Shown: one piece after another, positions 1 to 10,719 of the stretch
How the letters are laid out: each line of letters opens with the position of its first letter
Position numbering within the stretch: position 1 is the stretch's first letter
NCBI GenBank assembly: GCA_947646735.1
Contig: CANTFK010000748.1
Coordinates: forward strand, 58,666-122,665
Length of the DNA stretch: 64,000 bases
Source of the DNA: Peronospora farinosa
Lineage: Eukaryota > Oomycota > Peronosporomycetes > Peronosporales > Peronosporaceae
Direction: 5' to 3'
Made by a program: the position numbers and the translations under genes
Notes under the pieces: model-generated
Databases searched by the model: none
What the model was told of the DNA's origin: nothing
What the model saw: the letters and a program-made list of their open reading frames with translations, nothing else

Positions 1-104
1 TTACTGCAGTACATGACAACGAAAACCTGCGTGGACTAAATGGGAGTACACGCGCCGATTGACAAATCATCTATGGAAAAATGGCGGTGGCGGCAGTATC
101 CACA

Positions 105-1339
105 TCAGTGCAAATCGACGTAATTGGAACTGACACGGGCAGCATCATCCAGCCGGAGATTTTCTAGCCACTGCTCCGGCTTGGCGCAGTCTGTGGGAAT
201 CTGCACTTCGATCGCCGGCCCCCCATCGTAAATATTCTGGTAGTAGTCCCAGCTCTGTTTGTTGATCATCCGGAAGTCTTTCTTAATGACCAAACTCGTC
301 TTAATCTGGAACGTGCCATTTGACAGATCGTCTGAGATCAGCGGCATGTTGTCTACTTTGCCAGGGTTGTAAACCTCTTTACCTTTGTACTTTGATACAA
401 AGAGCAGCCAAGCGCGGACCCAGTCCGCGTTCACAGCAAACCACATCTCGCCTGGCTTGGGCTTTGTTTGATGGAAACTCTGCAGTGTACGCACTTCTGC
501 GCGGATGTCGTGCACGACAAAAAACTTGGAATCGCATCCGAACTCGTCTTCATGGGTCACGAGCGTGTCCGCCATATTGGACACACGGCCGTTAGTCATG
601 GCGGTGTACCTTGACGGCACGCCGTAGCCATTGAAGCGAACTATGAGCTTCCCATGTTTTCGATTGCTCGGAGCTTCCAAAGCCTCTCGCCGTGTCGTCT
701 TTTCCGTTGGCTGTAAGGGAAACGTCTGTTCATGAGGCGGTTGCTGTGTTCAAGACAAGAAGAACGTCAACAAGTTGCAATCTCTCCTTCTCTACTCTAC
801 CACCCACGCACCAATTTGAGGTCCATAATGTCTCTTAATGACAACATCAGCTGTCCGATATCTCTCTTGAACAGACCAAACTTCTCGACGTGTCGAACAG
901 TAAACAAGACGCCCATGACGCTATTCGTGTCCACTTCTCCAAAATCCACATCAAAATTCCAGATCGGATTAAGTGAACTCTTGACCACTTTAGACTTGAA
1001 TAACTTCGTGGTCTGTCCATGACACGAGCCTCCTTCAGGTAAAGACGACAGGTTATTCATGTTGTCTCGAGAGGCCTGCATACCCGGCGGTATCTTGAGG
1101 TTCGTGCACTGGTATTGACTTGATCCGTCATTGGGTACGAGTGAGACGTCTACCATGGCATTGCTAATGATGTTCTTGTACATGGGTCGTAGCTCCATGG
1201 CGGCCACTACACGCACAGACACGACACAAGGCGCCGTCATGGTTTCCAATGTGGCCGAGCCGGGCATCAGTAGCGGCTCGTCGTGGCGCGGGGTCAGTAG
1301 CTCCATGGCACCAAACCGGTCAGTGGCCAAAGTGGACAT
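105..1339 (-). CDS. C2 domain + DUSP domain protein (2 exons)
   Basis: Two exons, 1339-812 and 710-105, joined across a 101-bp intron (711-811; donor GTGCGT, acceptor CTTACAG, phase 0), give 377 aa. The exon-1 reading ends in LRDIMDLKL, a typical C2-domain end, and carries SSLNPIWNFDVDF, the usual C2 strand ahead of the second loop. Exon 2 carries a DUSP-like fold (GEMWFAVNADWVRAWLLF, then NPGKVDNMPLI), as found in ubiquitin-specific proteases and a few other proteins. No USP catalytic Cys or His box is visible, so this is not a protease. I chose the ATG at 1339, since the in-frame codon before it is GTG. A lipid- or protein-binding adaptor role is inference. Domain calls are by eye. Confidence 0.7.
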
Positions 1340-2586
1340 CACTCTATAGCGCTATAGCAGACGTTCGTGCGTTTATATAGAGGTCGGACCACACACAAAT
1401 ACACACACAACGTGTTACCTATGGCCGGTGATATAATGAAGTGACGGCGACATTAAACCGACTCGAAATGCTGCCAGCTGTATCTGACATGTATAAATAG
1501 AGGAAATTCGAAATGAAAGGTTATCTGAATCCATAAATAGTATCTAGCTTTAACAACAACTATATTCGATTTATCAGGTTATTCATTTTTATTTTCGCTC
1601 TAAAAACTAGTGGTGGAATTTTTCAAGCTGTGGATTTTCCACTGAGAAACAGGCGGATCGTCCAGCTGAGAAGACATTCGTCGCTGAAGCTGAACGCCGT
1701 GTAATCGCAAGAGTTGCAAAGAGTATCACAAGTGAATCGTGACCAACGATTGATATCGCGACAATGCGTGGTTGCGGCCAAACGACGACGAACAAGCTCG
1801 CGAGAAAAGGTACTTTTGGACTGGCAATTTTGTAGTGCCCAGAGTGTCGTTGAAGTAGAAGATGGTGCATTGAAGCGGCCGCTCTACGACCGTAGCAAAA
1901 CTAGACAGATAGATTCATAATTGCCTTCTCCGACCAATACAGAATTAAAATTGCGTACTTTGGGCTGTAAATCAGCTGCATCATCTTCCACTTTGACGAC
2001 ACTTGTTACAAATATCTTGGGCACTAAAAAAGTGCCAGTTTTACGAAAAAAGAAGCTCGTGATGATGTAGCTTATAGAACATGGTCCGGCATTACCGACA
2101 TACGTTTTACTGAACTTCTCGAGTTATTTGTCTAGACCGAGAGGCCGAATGTGGTGTGATCGTCACACTACTTCGATCACCCTTCTTAGAAACAAAGCTA
2201 ATTACGATACTGGACAAGTGCGGGGTCCACTGATACCTTGCATTTTGACGGCGCGAAACTTTCTGTAACAAAAAGTAAGAAAAAAATGTTCCCAAAACTA
2301 TATACGGGACATGCATATAAACATATTGAAACACATCGTGGAAGCATAAAGGGTTATCTGAAAGGGCTGCAAAGGAGCGCAGATCAAACGATTGTGACGA
2401 CTGCTGAGACTCGATGGACTATTGTCACACTTATCACTGCGCAGGGACAGGGACACGACATCTTGTACTTCGTCACAACTATCGTATTACCATTTAATAT
2501 AACAGAAGCGTTGTAAGAATTTCCCGGGCTTCATATTGTTGCTAATACAAATCTTGCTGGCCCTATCTATATACGTACGATAAGCC
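1340..2586. other. intergenic, no supported gene
   Basis: The stretch holds only short open frames that overlap on both strands without family resemblance. Nearest the upstream gene (1340-1600) it is AT-rich and probably carries that gene's promoter. The middle (about 1620-1920) is less AT-rich and has an 87-codon minus and a 68-codon plus frame on the same bases. Neither looks like a known protein; a decayed transposon fragment is possible but not shown. Confidence 0.5.
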
Positions 2587-2639
2587 TACTATGACAGCAT
2601 CGAAGAATGTTATTGCCATTTTTCGATGCTGTTATAGTA
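2587..2639. repeat. 18-bp-stem hairpin near the 3' end of the MET10-type gene
   Basis: TACTATGACAGCATCGAA (2587-2604) pairs with TTCGATGCTGTTATAGTA (2622-2639) over 18 bp with one mismatch, around a 17-nt loop. It lies about 130 bp beyond the stop codon of the minus-strand sulfite reductase flavoprotein gene. It could be an RNA hairpin in that 3' UTR, a small MITE remnant or a chance palindrome; the sequence alone does not decide. Confidence 0.6.
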
Positions 2640-2767
2640 CACTTATCATCCTTATCATCCAAACCACGTACATAAGCGATTAGTTCTCACTTTCTTAGAA
2701 GTAAAGGTCTAATGCAGCATTACCTATAAGTATTACTTCATTGTGATCAAGTAATATCACTGTCTAC

Positions 2768-5700
2768 TTAGTAGACCTCCAGTACATAGCGGCCTTCTTC
2801 GCGCATACGCTCAATGGTCGCATTTGCCTGACGACGGTCCAATCCGCCAACCTGCATAAAGGAGCTCACCAGCGCCTCGCGCACATCAGCCACGGGCCAC
2901 GTCGGACCGCACAAGTAAAAGTGACCATTATGGCGTAGCAGCAAGTCGGCCAAGATCTCCTTGTCCTCGGCAATCTTATCTTGAATATACACCTTGTGGT
3001 CCTGGTCACGCGAGAACGCGCAGCGCAGATACGTCACCAGGCCATCAGCCTCGTAAGCGTCCAGCTCGTCGCCGTACAGATACTCCTTGGCCTTGTGGCG
3101 ACTGCCGAAGTAAAGCGCCACTGGACCCACTTTGACGCCTTGTGAACGTAGGAACGCACGCTCCTGAATGAAGGCGCGGAACGGGGCCATACCCGTTCCC
3201 AATCCCGCCATCACGATAGGATCCTCTGGGTTGGTAGGCAGCTTCATCACCGATGAGCAAACAGACACTGACAACTTCTGGCCCACCTTGATACTTGACA
3301 AAAAACGCGTGGCCTGCCCGATGCGGTATGCGCCGCTTGGGGTAGTCCAGTCGTGAACCACGACCAGCAAGTGCACGCTAGTCGAATTCATCTTCATGCT
3401 CGACGCGATCGAGTAGTGGCGGGGCTTGATACGCGGCACCAGCATCAGCAAGTCAGCTAGCGTCGGACGCGCCGAGGAGAACTCCTCCAGCAGCTCCGCG
3501 AACGTCACTGTCTCGTCCACACGACGTTTGTACTCGTCCTTGCCATCCGCATCAAGTAGAGCCGTCAGTGTAGTCTTCTCCTTCTCATCCGTAGCTCGCT
3601 CCAGCAGAGCCTGGTAAAATTTCTTCGATGGCCGGCCGAAGATGTCCAACACGTGCGAGAAGAGCTGAAAGTACGTCAATATCTCCTCGCTACGGCCTGT
3701 CGAAGCCTCGCCCTTCTTCTGCTTGGAAGCCACAGGCAACGCAATCAACGCCTCCGGATCTACGTTGAACGTCTGCAAGAATTTTACAACAGCTTTCTCG
3801 TCGTTGTGAGCAAACACAGCCAAAGCCTCACCAATGCGGTACTTGATCGCCGTGTTTGTCGTGTCCATCTCAATGTGAAACACATTACGCGAGTAGTCCT
3901 CAGGCGTCAGACGCTCCCACTTCGTCACGGTCACCATGTCTGTCACGTGGTCGCGCACTCCGCGGCGAGCCTCGAACGCGCTCGGGAACATCAGGTGCCA
4001 TGCTGTCTTCGTTTCGCGCGACACTTTTGCGTACGAGCGGCGCTTGCCATTGACCTTGAAGGCAGACATCGCCGATTTGGCGCTGCTAGCGAAGGGAACC
4101 TTGCTTACCGCTACGCTTGACAATGTCGTCAGTCGTTGCGCTGCAGTCTCTTCATCGACATCCGTTGCAGTCAGCCACTCGTTCGACGGATACGTAAGCG
4201 TTAATACGTCGCCCCACACGGCTGACACGAACGCACGCAGCGTCGCGTGCTTTTCCGCAGGCACCTGAGCTTCCAACAACGCCAACACTACGTTCTCATC
4301 GTACAGACCCGATGCCTTGAAGAAGGCAGCTTGCAGACCCACCGAAGCAACAACGTCGTCCTCCACTCGAGTGGACAACTCGTTCACGTCCACCACTAGA
4401 ACCTGAATGTCGCGAGACGCCACCTGCTGCTTGAACGCTGCTCGCTCGTCAACATCGTCGGCCGTCTTCCATCCCGCAAGCATCAGCAGTTTGCCGCCCT
4501 GCTTCACACTGCGAGCAACGTCGTAGTGGGACAGCAGTTCGGGGCGCATGACCACGACCACATCTGCCTGCTCAATAGGAGCCGATGCTGCAGTAGGAAT
4601 GCCACCATCCAGATTCACCCAAACCTCGAGCGTGGACACCGGGCGCACAGTCGCCTCCTCGCCGGCGCTGTGGGTCACTACTGCGTTCACACGCGTGGCA
4701 GGGTTCTTGTTCAACAAGTCCAGCGTCGATTGGAACAGTTTGTCGGTCTCGGTACCAGCACGAGCGGCATCATCTTCCACGTCATCAAACCCGTAGAACA
4801 AGTACTGCTTCGTGTAGGTAGCCGATCCCTCAAGCTCGAGCGCTCCACCAAACACCACGTCAAACTTAGTGGCCTGACTGCTCTCCAACGAAGCATTGAC
4901 CAAAGCAGCATCATATAACTTCTCGTTCTTCGCCACCACGAAAGCTCGGCGAGACGAAGCCGTGGCCAAGTGACGCAGCACAGCGCGCCCCATACCCGCC
5001 GAGAAAGTCGAGTTGCGGAACACACCGCCATACACACCCGTCATCACAACGGGGGCAGTCTCCACCGTCGGCTGCCAGTGCGGCGATTGGAAAAACACCT
5101 GCAAATTCTGAGTCAGTAGACCACGTTGGAACGTCAGCGCACTCGGCGCCACGTTTTCCAATGCTACCACACGCTTGACCGTCGTCGGAAGTGCCTGTGC
5201 GAACAGCTTGTGTGACCACGGCAGTAGCAGACGGACCTGCACCACACCGACTTTCGCGCCCAACATCTGCTCGTATGCCACTGCCTGCTTCAACGCACTA
5301 GCGGCCTCACCCACCACTACCACGACATACTCGGCGTCCTCCTTGCCAAAGTACTCGTACACTTGGTACTGTCGCTGCAGGACGTAGAACAGTTCGTCCA
5401 TGACGCTCTGCACCTGCTCCACCACGTCTCCAGTCTGCGGTGTAATCGAATGCCACGTCGCGAGCGTCTCTAGCGAATGCTCCGTCAGCGTCCCCACCTT
5501 TGTCAGCTCGTGTGCCACCCGCACTCCATCGTAGAAATGCACAAGCAGCTTGTGCAGCCGCTGCGCAACCACATGCGCCACAATTGCTAAGTCATGGCAT
5601 TCCTGAGGAGATGCCGAGTTCAACAGCAACGCGCCCGAGTGCTGCAGTGCGTACAGCGACTCGTACGAGCTGGCGACGGCCATGTCACGGCGGATAGACT

Positions 5701-6214
5701 CACACGCCACGTGGACCACGGCGGGCGCCGACGCCGCTGCGTTTTGCGCTAGCTGGAAGAGGCTGGGCAGGAACAGCGGCAGCGTCTGTGACGGAATCAG
5801 AGCCGCAACTGATGCGCCAACGGACAACGCGCCTCGCACGGCGTCGGCAGCTCCTGATTGGATCTCGAGCGTCACGACGCGCGCCCGGGCGTTGCGTTTG
5901 ATCCCCTGCGTCTGGACGCTATCGGTGGTCGCCAAGAGCGGGTACTCGAAGACGTTGGCACTGACGTGGCTGGCGACGTGGAGCACGGCGTCCGCACCGG
6001 AGCAGAAGCGGTTAGAGCGTGTGAACAAGCGACTGTTGAACTCCGCGCGGCCGGCACGTAGCTTGTGCAGCGGCGTGAGAACTCGTGAGGTCGTGGACGT
6101 GTCACTGGCATTTTCGTCCAGCACGTCCACGATCAAAGCGTCGGTCTTGAGCGCTGGACCAGATGCAGAGGATATGAAGCCGTCTTCGACTTGGTAGTCG
6201 GCGATGGTCGACAT
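2768..6214 (-). CDS. MET10: sulfite reductase (NADPH) flavoprotein, alpha subunit
   Basis: Single-exon, 1148 aa from the ATG at 6214. The protein passes electrons from NADPH through FAD to the hemoprotein subunit, which reduces sulfite to sulfide in sulfate assimilation. The N-terminal half resembles a pyruvate-ferredoxin-oxidoreductase-like domain, as in yeast Met10. The C-terminal half is a ferredoxin-NADP reductase module: RHYSIASS (FAD), GLGTGMAPFRAFIQE and YFGSRHKAKEYLYGDEL (NADPH), YLCGPTWPV, and the family ending RYVLEVY. No flavodoxin domain is present, as expected for this subunit type. An earlier in-frame ATG exists at 6268, but an FPR-like CAATTTGTTTC between the two ATGs suggests transcription starts after it. 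The partner subunit lies at 10842-15341. Confidence 0.93.
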   Translation of the reverse strand: MSTIADYQVEDGFISSASGPALKTDALIVDVLDENASDTSTTSRVLTPLHKLRAGRAEFNSRLFTRSNRFCSGADAVLHVASHVSANVFEYPLLATTDSVQTQGIKRNARARVVTLEIQSGAADAVRGALSVGASVAALIPSQTLPLFLPSLFQLAQNAAASAPAVVHVACESIRRDMAVASSYESLYALQHSGALLLNSASPQECHDLAIVAHVVAQRLHKLLVHFYDGVRVAHELTKVGTLTEHSLETLATWHSITPQTGDVVEQVQSVMDELFYVLQRQYQVYEYFGKEDAEYVVVVVGEAASALKQAVAYEQMLGAKVGVVQVRLLLPWSHKLFAQALPTTVKRVVALENVAPSALTFQRGLLTQNLQVFFQSPHWQPTVETAPVVMTGVYGGVFRNSTFSAGMGRAVLRHLATASSRRAFVVAKNEKLYDAALVNASLESSQATKFDVVFGGALELEGSATYTKQYLFYGFDDVEDDAARAGTETDKLFQSTLDLLNKNPATRVNAVVTHSAGEEATVRPVSTLEVWVNLDGGIPTAASAPIEQADVVVVMRPELLSHYDVARSVKQGGKLLMLAGWKTADDVDERAAFKQQVASRDIQVLVVDVNELSTRVEDDVVASVGLQAAFFKASGLYDENVVLALLEAQVPAEKHATLRAFVSAVWGDVLTLTYPSNEWLTATDVDEETAAQRLTTLSSVAVSKVPFASSAKSAMSAFKVNGKRRSYAKVSRETKTAWHLMFPSAFEARRGVRDHVTDMVTVTKWERLTPEDYSRNVFHIEMDTTNTAIKYRIGEALAVFAHNDEKAVVKFLQTFNVDPEALIALPVASKQKKGEASTGRSEEILTYFQLFSHVLDIFGRPSKKFYQALLERATDEKEKTTLTALLDADGKDEYKRRVDETVTFAELLEEFSSARPTLADLLMLVPRIKPRHYSIASSMKMNSTSVHLLVVVHDWTTPSGAYRIGQATRFLSSIKVGQKLSVSVCSSVMKLPTNPEDPIVMAGLGTGMAPFRAFIQERAFLRSQGVKVGPVALYFGSRHKAKEYLYGDELDAYEADGLVTYLRCAFSRDQDHKVYIQDKIAEDKEILADLLLRHNGHFYLCGPTWPVADVREALVSSFMQVGGLDRRQANATIERMREEGRYVLEVY

Positions 6215-6954
6215 GGTTGGACGAAACAAATTGTGAAAAGCATTGAAGTTGTGCTGTGATAACACCATGAAGACGCTCGCGTTATGGTCAATTTGATTTG
6301 GAGACTGTCAGCCAATTAATACGGCGGAGATGAGCGTGTCAGCCTTGGCAATCAGCAGCTGTAAGCGTACGATGTACGTAACTGTCATAAACCGACAACA
6401 AGATGTGATTGAGATTTTGTCTAAGACTCGGACTTCCAAACGCATAAGTAGCGTTCTGCAAGCACTAATTTGATTGAGAACCTACTTCTTTGCGGCCAAA
6501 TGAGCGCTGAGATCCTGTTAGAAGAAGCTACTGGCTCTTGGTCGACGCACCGATAAATTGCTCATGTACTTCTACATGCACGTATTTGATAAATGTCGAT
6601 ACGTGTCGTTTGTGATGGAGAATATTATGCACGCCCTCACCACGCTGTCTGGTCTACAGAATTTTGCTGCCGCACCCATAATTGAGCTATAGGTAACACG
6701 GCTTGATACTATTTAACTCGTGCCGTACCGGTGCAGGGATTCAATGGTCTATCGAGCTACGTGCACAAACTGCTGAAGTAGTTCTGGGACTCACGACGTG
6801 ATCATCTGCGATGCAAAAATAAGATGAACGACAAAAAAAACGATGCAATGGTCACAAGGAACTCAGCTTGACTTTGAACTCAGTTTCTTTGTAGCCGCGT
6901 GTTGGCCCAAGGTCTGTCTCTATCAAAGCAACAAGTAATGGGCGACAAAAATAT
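6215..6954. other. intergenic, no supported gene
   Basis: Between the start of the sulfite reductase flavoprotein gene and the 3' end of the dynactin gene I see no open frame with family resemblance and no RNA gene. The part near 6215-6320 is presumably the flavoprotein promoter. Confidence 0.5.
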
Positions 6955-8554
6955 CTAGCCACCACTTGAAGAAGCGAGCAACTTGGCCATGCGGTCGTCG
7001 AGTTGCTGAATGTTCGATTGGAAAATCTGCACATTTTCAGCCAAGCTTGCCTCCATCTATGACGAAAAACAAAGACTTAGTCAGTATTCACACATCGCCA
7101 CGTAGGCGTGTTTCTGCCTGTAGTAGAAAAGTGGCAGTCCAGTATCACGGAAATAGATGACGTACATTGGCGAGTAAAGCAGCATCTGAATCCAGCAGCT
7201 CATTTAATGAGGCTTGAGTTTGCTCCATCTTGCCCACACGAGCTGTTAAGTTGAGGGCCTCATCATGCACTGACTTTAGCGTGACAAGTCGGTCTACAAC
7301 ACTTGGCACCGAGGCCGCGACGGCATCAAGACTGCTGAGCTGGTCGTATATCTTTTGGATATGCTCTCGGTCAGCCTGCGAGTTCAGCGCTCCCTGTACA
7401 CTTGGCGACTGTTTCAGTTTGCTGAGTAGTGTGAACTCGTGAACAAGGGCTGTGGTGCGGGTCTTAACTGCGTCAAGATTCTTCTCGCTCATCAACGCAA
7501 CACGTTGCTCGAGTTGCGCAACAGTTGACGTCAGGTCTGTGCTCGACGCGCCACCAAGCAAGCCCAAGCCGTCTAGCCGCAGCTCCTGCCCCTGAAAACT
7601 CCCAACAGCTCTCTCCAGCGTCGAAATTCGCGCTTCAAGTGTAGCCACCCGAGTCTTTGCGTCTCTATCAACGGCATTTAGCTCGCCATTGCTGTATATC
7701 TCGTACACGATAGGTGCGCCTTCGGAGGAGGCAGAATCATCCGTTTGACCCTGTTGTTGCCTCTTGATTGCGTCGATTTGCTGAAAAAACTTGGCCGTCA
7801 GATCTTTCTGCAGACGCAACGCCGCATCAGCAGTAGCATCAGCCGAGCCAGTGCACAAGAAGGGCTCAAAGGCAGTATTCTTTTCCAGAGCCGACAGATT
7901 GAGCTGCAGCGTGTTGAGACCCTGCATCACTTCGTTAAATTCAGCCTCCTGACCAGCATCTAGAATCACTTTGTGCTTCTTTTGCTCGGCGTCTGTCGCC
8001 AACAGCGTTAGATCTGCTTCTAGCTCCTTCAATTCCAGTGACAACCGTGTAAAACGAGCCAATGGGGACTCTAGTGTCGTTGTCGTACTGTTTGTACCAG
8101 AAAAAGACTCGTATTCAGTCTGCTTGGGCAAAGTCGGCTCTGATACATTTCACATGGATATAATCATATATTATTCATACAAAACAAAGTTGTGAAGGCT
8201 CTTGACGTACTGTAAACTTTGCCCATAAACACTTCAAAGGCCTGTGTGGCTGGCAGTTCTTCTTCGTCCAGCTCCATCAAGCTCTATTTACATTGGTAGG
8301 TAAGGTAGGTAGATACAAGACAGCGATCAATAATTGTTGTTACATATTATCCAGACAATAATACTTTGCTGTACCTTATCATGGAAATAGCCCTCAACCT
8401 CCGGACTACTACTAGCGCCTACACGTGCCTGACGGGCAGACGTATTGGCGGGCGCATAAGGACGGAACGGCTCCTCCGGCTCAGGCGTCTCAAAAACTTC
8501 AGAGCTCATGACCTTCCGGCGTTTGATCCCGTCTTTTTCAGTTGAGTAGTCCAT
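6955..8554 (-). CDS. DCTN2: dynactin subunit 2 (dynamitin, p50), 4 exons
   Basis: Rebuilt from four exons: 8554-8375, 8283-8211, 8139-7166 and 7056-6955. The introns are short with GT/AG ends, in phases 0, 1 and 0, and the product is 442 aa. Dynamitin is the shoulder subunit of dynactin, which links dynein to cargo. Exon 1 carries the acidic VFETPEPEEP segment like the animal N-terminus. Exon 3 is long coiled coil with the dynamitin-type KKHKVILDAGQEAEFNEVMQ stretch. The last exon adds MEASLAENVQIFQSNIQQLD, a final helix. The length is close to the family (about 400 aa). It sits between two sulfite-pathway genes with which it has no known functional link. Confidence 0.85.
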
Positions 8555-9269
8555 AGCGCCGTATTTTTTGTCGCAACGCGAAAAGAAGCCTTATATTGTG
8601 TCGTTTTTTCACAACCTTATTCAGAGTTGTGTACGAACTGGTAGAAATTACGGATAAAAGAAATTACCGGTTTCGCTAATTAACGATGAGGTCAGATTAT
8701 ATAGTAGAATCAATCTGCCCCGAAACTTGCTAAAGAATAATATAGGATCCATTACTCAGCCTCCACCTGATCGTTAACTAGCCCCTCCCCAAATATTGTA
8801 AATAATCAGATTGGTCAAGCAAGATGTTTACCACCTAGAAGTAGGACGTCGATAGTAATTTCACTTTCATCTTAATGAACACCTCGCAGCTAACGAAAAA
8901 GTGAAAGCTAAATACCGTCTCAATTCTCGAGTCATATGCAATTAATGTCATTATTTCCATCTAGCAAAACGTAAGTAGAGAGAGCAATATGCACGCACCG
9001 CACTATCGATCACGAGCCTCATGGTGATAGATTTTCTAAAAGGTGTGACTTGACAATTGTGATGTTGGTTCTAAGGTGGGTCTGAAAAATACAAGAAGCT
9101 CTTTCAGACAAAAGTGATAGCTGCAAAGATTCGACCGTCTCCATGTGCGCGTAGTTGCAAAGGCGAGAGATGCTACGGCTCGGTGTGGTAACGGTGTGCA
9201 ACGCTGTCTAAAAAGATTACAATGATAATCATGTGAAAGGTCATTGTTTTACAATATTCATGTTACAGT
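8555..9269. other. intergenic, no supported gene
   Basis: AT-rich sequence between dynamitin and the methyltransferase gene. Only one short (60-codon) unconvincing frame is present and no tRNA-like fold was seen. Sequence just above 8555 is the likely dynamitin promoter. Confidence 0.5.
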
Positions 9270-10247
9270 CTACGTCTGAGTAATGGCCACGCCCGACGCG
9301 ACCGTCACAATCAAAGTCAATGCCAACACTATCAGGAACACATTTCCAATCAATAAACCCAGCCCGAAAATTTCCGGACGTTTGGTCTTTGCGTGCAGCA
9401 CGATGTGCTCACCTAAATCGATCTCCGGAAAGCACGATATTGGTGCGTAGGAGATGGTATACGTCGAGGTGTTTGTTAGCCCGACGTCAACGTCCTTCAC
9501 AGCGTCATAGTTCTTGAGATAAGTCAGCGCGTTAACAACATTACCTAACACCAATGTTCCAGGAGGATCGATACCGCGACGACGCACCTCTTCAGCGATC
9601 GTGTCCAGCGTGCTGCGGACCGTCGATGCATTGATCATGGTGGCAGCGTGGATAACTGCAGCGGGCATGTCGCTCGGGTATCCGCGCTCGGCTTGTAGTG
9701 CCTCGCAGAGTCCCTCGATACGGCCAATTGCCATGAGAAAAATCGTGGTGCGGTGGTCGCAATACTCGGGTAGGTCTGGGAAACGGTCCTTCTTTCCATG
9801 ACCCGTGCATATCAGTACCTGATCGGCTACATCACGCATTGTGGTCGGAATACCAGCACTTGCAGGCGCTGAAAGCGCACTGGAGATGCCCGGGATCACC
9901 TCTACATCGAAACCCGCTTTCGAGTAGATCACAACTTCTTCGCCACCACGACCGTACACGAACGGATCACCGTTCTTAAGTCGCACCACTTGTTTGCCCA
10001 TTGCAAGTGCTTCTAGACCCCAGGCATCAAGCTCCGCCTGTGCAAAGTCGGCCTGGCCGCAGCGCTTGCGTGCCACACGAATCTCACACTTGGCGATCTC
10101 CAGCACGTCACGGGGCACGAGACGATCTGCCAACACAAGATCTGCCTGCTGCAGTGCTCGATAGGCTCTGAGCGTCAGCAGCTCCGGATCGCCCGGTCCA
10201 GCACCAACAAGCAGCATTTTGCCCTTGGTCTTCGCCATCTTTGCCAT
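9270..10247 (-). CDS. uroporphyrinogen-III C-methyltransferase (siroheme synthesis), tail-anchored
   Basis: 325 aa from the ATG at 10247. The enzyme methylates uroporphyrinogen III twice with SAM to give precorrin-2, the first step to siroheme, the cofactor of sulfite reductase. Family motifs are VGAGPGDPELLTLRA near the N-terminus, ADLVLADRLV, RLKNGDPFVYGRGGEE, VIPGISSALSAPASAGIP and TGHGKK. About 60 residues after the catalytic fold the protein ends in a hydrophobic stretch (about 301-321, GLLIGNVFLIVLALTLIVTV) with only a short polar tail, which looks like a tail anchor. An in-frame ATG at 10388 would add 47 residues, but an Inr/FPR motif at 10312-10330 lies between them and favours the later start. 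No CysG-type oxidase/ferrochelatase domain is fused. Confidence 0.9.
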   Translation of the reverse strand: MAKMAKTKGKMLLVGAGPGDPELLTLRAYRALQQADLVLADRLVPRDVLEIAKCEIRVARKRCGQADFAQAELDAWGLEALAMGKQVVRLKNGDPFVYGRGGEEVVIYSKAGFDVEVIPGISSALSAPASAGIPTTMRDVADQVLICTGHGKKDRFPDLPEYCDHRTTIFLMAIGRIEGLCEALQAERGYPSDMPAAVIHAATMINASTVRSTLDTIAEEVRRRGIDPPGTLVLGNVVNALTYLKNYDAVKDVDVGLTNTSTYTISYAPISCFPEIDLGEHIVLHAKTKRPEIFGLGLLIGNVFLIVLALTLIVTVASGVAITQT

Positions 10248-10311
10248 TGCCACAGCGGCTTTTAAGCTTCTTGGGTCGTAAGGAGGCACAATAGAAAATG
10301 ACACTTGAGTA

Positions 10312-10330
10312 GCAAGAAAATGTAAATGAG
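10312..10330 (-). promoter_or_regulatory. oomycete-type Inr + FPR core promoter
   Basis: On the minus strand this reads CTCATTTACATTTTCTTGC. It fits the oomycete initiator (YTCANTY) followed directly by the flanking promoter region (CAWTTTNYY), with one spacing difference. It lies about 70 bp upstream of the methyltransferase ATG at 10247, so it places the transcription start downstream of the alternative ATG at 10388. Confidence 0.5.
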
Positions 10331-10719
10331 TCCGATGTAGCCAATCAGATGACGTTGTTGTGAATGGCTCTATTGCAGTGGTGCACATAACAATTACATA
10401 CTGAGACCAAGTCAATGCGCGACTACGAAAATGACTGCAGCATGGTAACTTGAATCACTGTCTGCTGGCGCAAACGTGTCGCTTGCATCGGCAATTCAAT
10501 GATGTAGATAAACATCTTCCCATCCGGTATATCATGGACGGCATACTCGGTCGGCTCCACTCTATCGTGATGTCTTAAGTATGCAATAGTATTTATGACA
10601 GGAAGTACTATGCGATCGGAGTCCCTGCTAGACGTGTCGATTAAATACCATCCATTGATTGGTTTACGAAACGTAACGCGACTCGATACGTGATAATTAT
10701 TGGCTAATACTGTCTTACG

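Noticed and set aside
1607..1920. Overlapping 87-codon (-) and 68-codon (+) frames
   Set aside because: They overlap in opposite strands with no family resemblance or promoter evidence; most likely chance.
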